Below, piece after piece: positions 60,871-64,000 of a stretch of DNA of 64,000 nucleotides. The number at the start of each line of letters is the position of its first letter. Position 1 is the first letter of the stretch. Origin of the DNA: an uncultured Rhizobiaceae group bacterium. Its GTDB lineage: Bacteria; Pseudomonadota; Alphaproteobacteria; Rhizobiales; Rhizobiaceae. The DNA lies in the NCBI GenBank assembly GCA_947501445.1, contig CANMVS010000011.1, positions 156,339-220,338 on the forward strand, read 5' to 3'. Below the pieces are notes generated by a model that was not told the DNA's origin, searched no databases, and was given only the letters and a program-made list of their open reading frames with translations. The translations under genes and the position numbers were made by a program.

Positions 60871-63723
60871 ATGGCCTTCGAACTGACCGACTACGAAGCC
60901 TATGACTTTGCAAATCGCCGTCATATCGGCCCATCTCCCGCAGAGATGGAGGAAATGCTGCGCGTGCTTGGCTTCGATACGCTGGATGCGCTGATTGATG
61001 CAACCGTCCCTGCCTCCATCCGACAAAAAGAGCCGCTTGAATGGGGCCCGGCCATGACGGAACGCGATGCGCTCTTTCATATGAAGGAGGTGGCCAGCAA
61101 AAACAAAATCCTGACGTCACTGATCGGTCAGGGCTATCACGGTACCACGACGCCTGCGCCAATTTTGCGCAATATCCTGGAGAACCCGGCCTGGTACACG
61201 GCCTATACGCCCTATCAGCCGGAAATTTCGCAGGGTCGCCTCGAAGCCTTGCTGAACTTCCAGACGATGGTCAGTGATCTGACGGGCCTTGATATTGCCA
61301 ATGCGTCGCTGCTGGATGAATCCACTGCGGCGGCCGAAGCAATGACCATGGCCAAACGCTCAGCCAAATCCAAGGCCAACGTGTTTTTCGTCGATGAAAA
61401 CTGTCACCCGCAGAATATCGCCGTGATGCAGACCCGCGCCGAGCCTCTGGATATTGAAGTCATTGTCGGTAATCCCGAAGATCTTGATGCAACACAGGTA
61501 TTCGGTGCGATTTTTCAGTACCCGGGCACCTATGGCCATGTACGCGACTTTTCAAAGATTATTGAAGCGCTGCATGAAAACAAGGCATTGGCGATTGTAG
61601 CGGCAGACCCTTTGGCGCTGGCATTACTAAAATCGCCCGGCGAAATGGGGGCTGACATTGCCATTGGTTCGACCCAGCGGTTTGGCGTTCCCATGGGATT
61701 TGGTGGACCGCACGCCGCCTATATGTCGACAAGAGATGCCTATAAACGGGCCATGCCAGGTCGTATTATTGGCGTATCAATTGACAGTCGCGGCAATAAG
61801 GCATTCCGGCTGGCGCTGCAGACCCGTGAACAGCATATTCGCCGCGAAAAGGCCAATTCGAACGTTTGTACTGCGCAGGCCCTGCTTGCGGTGATTGCCT
61901 CCATGTATGCGGTCTACCACGGCCCGGATGGTCTGAAAGCCATCGCCCAATCGGTGCACCGTAAAACCTCGCGTCTTGCAAAGGGGCTGGAGAGCCTCGG
62001 ATTTGATGTGCAGCCGGATGTGTTCTTTGACACGATTACCGTTGAAGTCGGTCCGCTGCAGGGTGTGATCATGAATGCTGCGGTCGAACAGGGCATTAAC
62101 CTGCGCAAAGTGGGCACGACGCGCGTCGGCATCAGTCTTGACGAACAGACGCGGGCAGAAACCATTGAGGCGGTCTGGGCTGCATTTGGTGGTGACATGA
62201 AGGATGACAGTGAAGCCAACCGGGAATACCGTCTGCCGCAGCATGCCTTGCGGGAGAGCGCCTATCTGACACATCCGATTTTCGGATTGAACCGGGCTGA
62301 AGCCGAAATCACCCGTTATATGCGACGCCTGGCAGATCGCGATCTGGCGCTGGACCGGTCGATGATACCGCTCGGCAGTTGCACAATGAAATTGAACGCT
62401 GCCGTTGAGATGATCCCGGTTACGTGGCCGGAATTTGGCAATATGCACCCGTTCGTGCCTGACGATCAGGCCGTCGGTTATCATGAAATGATTGATGATC
62501 TGAATGACAAATTATGTCAGATCACCGGTTATGATGCGATTAGTCAACAGCCGAATTCGGGCGCGCAGGGTGAATATGCCGGGCTTCTGACTATCCGCAA
62601 TTATCACGCTGCACGCGGCGAGGGCGGTCGCAATGTCTGTCTGATTCCCACATCGGCTCACGGCACCAACCCGGCCTCCGCTCATATGGCCGGCTGGAAG
62701 GTTGTTGTGATCAAATCGGATGAAAAGGGCAATATCGATATTGCTGACTTTCGTGAGAAGGCCGAGCTTCACAGCGACGCGCTTGCGGCCTGTATGATTA
62801 CCTATCCTTCCACCCATGGTGTGTTTGAGGAAACTGTGCAGGAAGTGTGCAAGATCACCCATGATCATGGCGGGCAGGTCTATATTGACGGTGCCAATAT
62901 GAACGCCATGGTCGGGCTGTCCCGTCCCGGCGATATTGGCGGTGATGTCAGCCACCTCAATCTGCATAAAACCTTTTGCATTCCGCACGGCGGTGGTGGT
63001 CCGGGCATGGGCCCCATCGGGGTCAAGGCCCACCTGACAGAATATCTGCCAGGACATCCCGAGTACCATTCTGCTGTTGGTCCGGTTTCGGCAGCACCAT
63101 TCGGCTCACCCAGTATTTTGCCTGTCAGTTGGGCCTATGTGCTGTTGATGGGTGGTGCCGGTCTGACCCAGGCAACACGGGTAGCAATCCTCAATGCCAA
63201 CTATATTGCGGCCCGTCTGAAAGATGCCTATGGGATTCTTTACACCTCGGAAAATGGCCGTGTTGCGCATGAATGCATCCTCGATACAAGGCCGCTTGCC
63301 GAAAGCGCCGGGGTCACCGTCGACGATGTTGCAAAACGCCTGATCGATAGCGGTTTTCATGCACCAACCATGAGTTGGCCGGTTGCCGGAACATTGATGG
63401 TCGAGCCAACAGAATCCGAACCGAAGGCCGAGCTTGACCGGTTCATCGATGCGATGTTGTCCATCAGGCAGGAAGCCCGTGACATTGAGGAAGGCAGGAG
63501 CGATCCGGACAACAATCCGCTGAAAAATGCACCGCATACGCTGGCCGATCTGGTCGGTGCATGGGACCGGCCCTATTCACGCGAGCAGGCCTGTTATCCG
63601 GCGGGGTCACTTGGTGTCGATAAATATCTGTCACCGGTCAATCGTGTCGATAATGCCTATGGCGACCGCAATCTCATTTGCACATGCCCGCCCATGGAAG
63701 CCTATGAGGAAGCAGACAGCTAA
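60871..63723 (+). CDS. gcvP: glycine cleavage P-protein (glycine dehydrogenase, decarboxylating)
   Basis: 950 residues, the single-chain form with homologous N- and C-terminal halves. N-half: [55 protein letters not shown]-half: [31 protein letters not shown], and the PLP lysine in [17 protein letters not shown]. It decarboxylates glycine and loads the aminomethyl group on H-protein. AAGGA precedes the ATG. It is the last gene of the glycine block. Confidence 0.98.
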   Translation: MAFELTDYEAYDFANRRHIGPSPAEMEEMLRVLGFDTLDALIDATVPASIRQKEPLEWGPAMTERDALFHMKEVASKNKILTSLIGQGYHGTTTPAPILRNILENPAWYTAYTPYQPEISQGRLEALLNFQTMVSDLTGLDIANASLLDESTAAAEAMTMAKRSAKSKANVFFVDENCHPQNIAVMQTRAEPLDIEVIVGNPEDLDATQVFGAIFQYPGTYGHVRDFSKIIEALHENKALAIVAADPLALALLKSPGEMGADIAIGSTQRFGVPMGFGGPHAAYMSTRDAYKRAMPGRIIGVSIDSRGNKAFRLALQTREQHIRREKANSNVCTAQALLAVIASMYAVYHGPDGLKAIAQSVHRKTSRLAKGLESLGFDVQPDVFFDTITVEVGPLQGVIMNAAVEQGINLRKVGTTRVGISLDEQTRAETIEAVWAAFGGDMKDDSEANREYRLPQHALRESAYLTHPIFGLNRAEAEITRYMRRLADRDLALDRSMIPLGSCTMKLNAAVEMIPVTWPEFGNMHPFVPDDQAVGYHEMIDDLNDKLCQITGYDAISQQPNSGAQGEYAGLLTIRNYHAARGEGGRNVCLIPTSAHGTNPASAHMAGWKVVVIKSDEKGNIDIADFREKAELHSDALAACMITYPSTHGVFEETVQEVCKITHDHGGQVYIDGANMNAMVGLSRPGDIGGDVSHLNLHKTFCIPHGGGGPGMGPIGVKAHLTEYLPGHPEYHSAVGPVSAAPFGSPSILPVSWAYVLLMGGAGLTQATRVAILNANYIAARLKDAYGILYTSENGRVAHECILDTRPLAESAGVTVDDVAKRLIDSGFHAPTMSWPVAGTLMVEPTESEPKAELDRFIDAMLSIRQEARDIEEGRSDPDNNPLKNAPHTLADLVGAWDRPYSREQACYPAGSLGVDKYLSPVNRVDNAYGDRNLICTCPPMEAYEEADS

Positions 63724-63738
63724 CCTGCAATTATCAGC

Positions 63739-63760
63739 AACGCCCGTTGGTTCGGGCGTT
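63739..63760 (+). terminator. hairpin after gcvP
   Basis: Perfect 8-bp stem AACGCCCG/CGGGCGTT with 6-base loop, 15 bases after the gcvP stop. No U-run follows; it may be a weak or Rho-assisted terminator of the glycine block. From here to 64000 no gene is convincing. Confidence 0.5.
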
Positions 63761-64000
63761 ACTGAGGCGCGTGCCTGACAACGGCCTGTGCCTGGGGTGA
63801 GCGAAATTCGGCCCATCAGCGTCGTTGTACCGCTTGCCCGATGCGCCCTTCTTGCTGCGCGCCGCGCCAGGTCGAGCGGACCGGCTTTCCGCCATCAAAT
63901 GTTTCAGGCTTTACCGCATCCGCCTAGACCCTATGTCCCGCGCGGCTGGCGCCAGTTATGAATTGGCGTCTGCCTTGTCATGTAAGATCGGGATGGCACC

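Noticed and set aside
1..64000. tRNA or rRNA genes
   Set aside because: No T-loop/anticodon patterns with acceptor stems and no rRNA-like sequence were noticed on either strand; a short or degenerate tRNA could still have been missed.
63800..64000. Minus-strand short basic frame near the right edge (begins MAESRSARPGAARSKKG)
   Set aside because: About 52 codons of Arg/Ala/Gly-rich sequence without a good ribosome site or recognisable family; not enough support.

Overview
The window reads as a chromosomal segment of an alphaproteobacterium, probably a Hyphomicrobiales (rhizobial-type) or related marine heterotroph. Support for this: UxuA/UxaC hexuronate genes served by a TRAP transporter, a XylX-type FAH-family dehydratase, a DUF1127 gene followed by anti-Shine-Dalgarno hairpin RNAs, moderate GC, and many LysR, GntR and SDR genes. 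No rRNA, tRNA or CRISPR array was seen. The exact genus cannot be named from this sequence alone.

Region by region. 1-3.8 kb: the 5' part of a BCCT osmolyte/betaine transporter running off the left edge, a divergent XRE-type regulator, and two exported proteins of unknown role. 4.2-8.7 kb: a large autotransporter adhesin bracketed by two same-direction remnants of a serine recombinase, plus a scrap of a second autotransporter passenger. 8.7-18.7 kb: two SDR oxidoreductases with a divergent LysR, a deaminase that appears to be exported, another LysR, and a plus-strand run of small exported proteins, a Cys-nucleophile hydrolase and an AaeB/AaeA-like efflux pair. 18.9-21.7 kb: a Ca-binding/RTX-like protein and an aminotransferase.

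21.9-32.1 kb: a LysR gene followed by a tight operon. It encodes an agmatinase-family ureohydrolase, a complete polyamine-type ABC importer, a nitrilase-superfamily amidase, a zinc alcohol dehydrogenase, a cobalt-type nitrile hydratase (alpha, beta and P14K-like activator) and a ThuA-like protein. The order suggests import and stepwise breakdown of a nitrile-bearing, perhaps guanidino-bearing, compound. This is the most unusual metabolic module in the window.

32.1-36.7 kb: a DUF1127 gene with three downstream hairpins that each show CCUCCUCCC-like loops (the cuckoo/CcsR RNA type), an EF-hand protein, a sugar-dehydrogenase-like SDR, a candidate terminator-bearing sRNA, a thioesterase and an acetolactate decarboxylase with an extra N-terminal domain. 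36.7-50.9 kb: a hexuronate catabolic region. Its minus arm holds dctP, a GH2 glycosidase, a GntR regulator and uxuA. Its plus arm holds dctQ, dctM, a GH31 glycosidase, uxuB and uxaC. Five UxuR/ExuR-like operators lie between the arms. An altronate-dehydratase-type gene and a second GntR follow. 51.7-53.9 kb: an aldo-keto reductase and an FAH-family dehydratase, probably for sugar acids.

53.9-63.7 kb: a glycine-utilisation block (glyA, lpd, sodium:glycine/alanine symporter, universal stress protein, gcvT, gcvH, gcvP) next to a divergent XRE-cupin regulator. A ~102-bp dispersed intergenic repeat occurs three times across the window (21.7, 33.2 and 36.6 kb).
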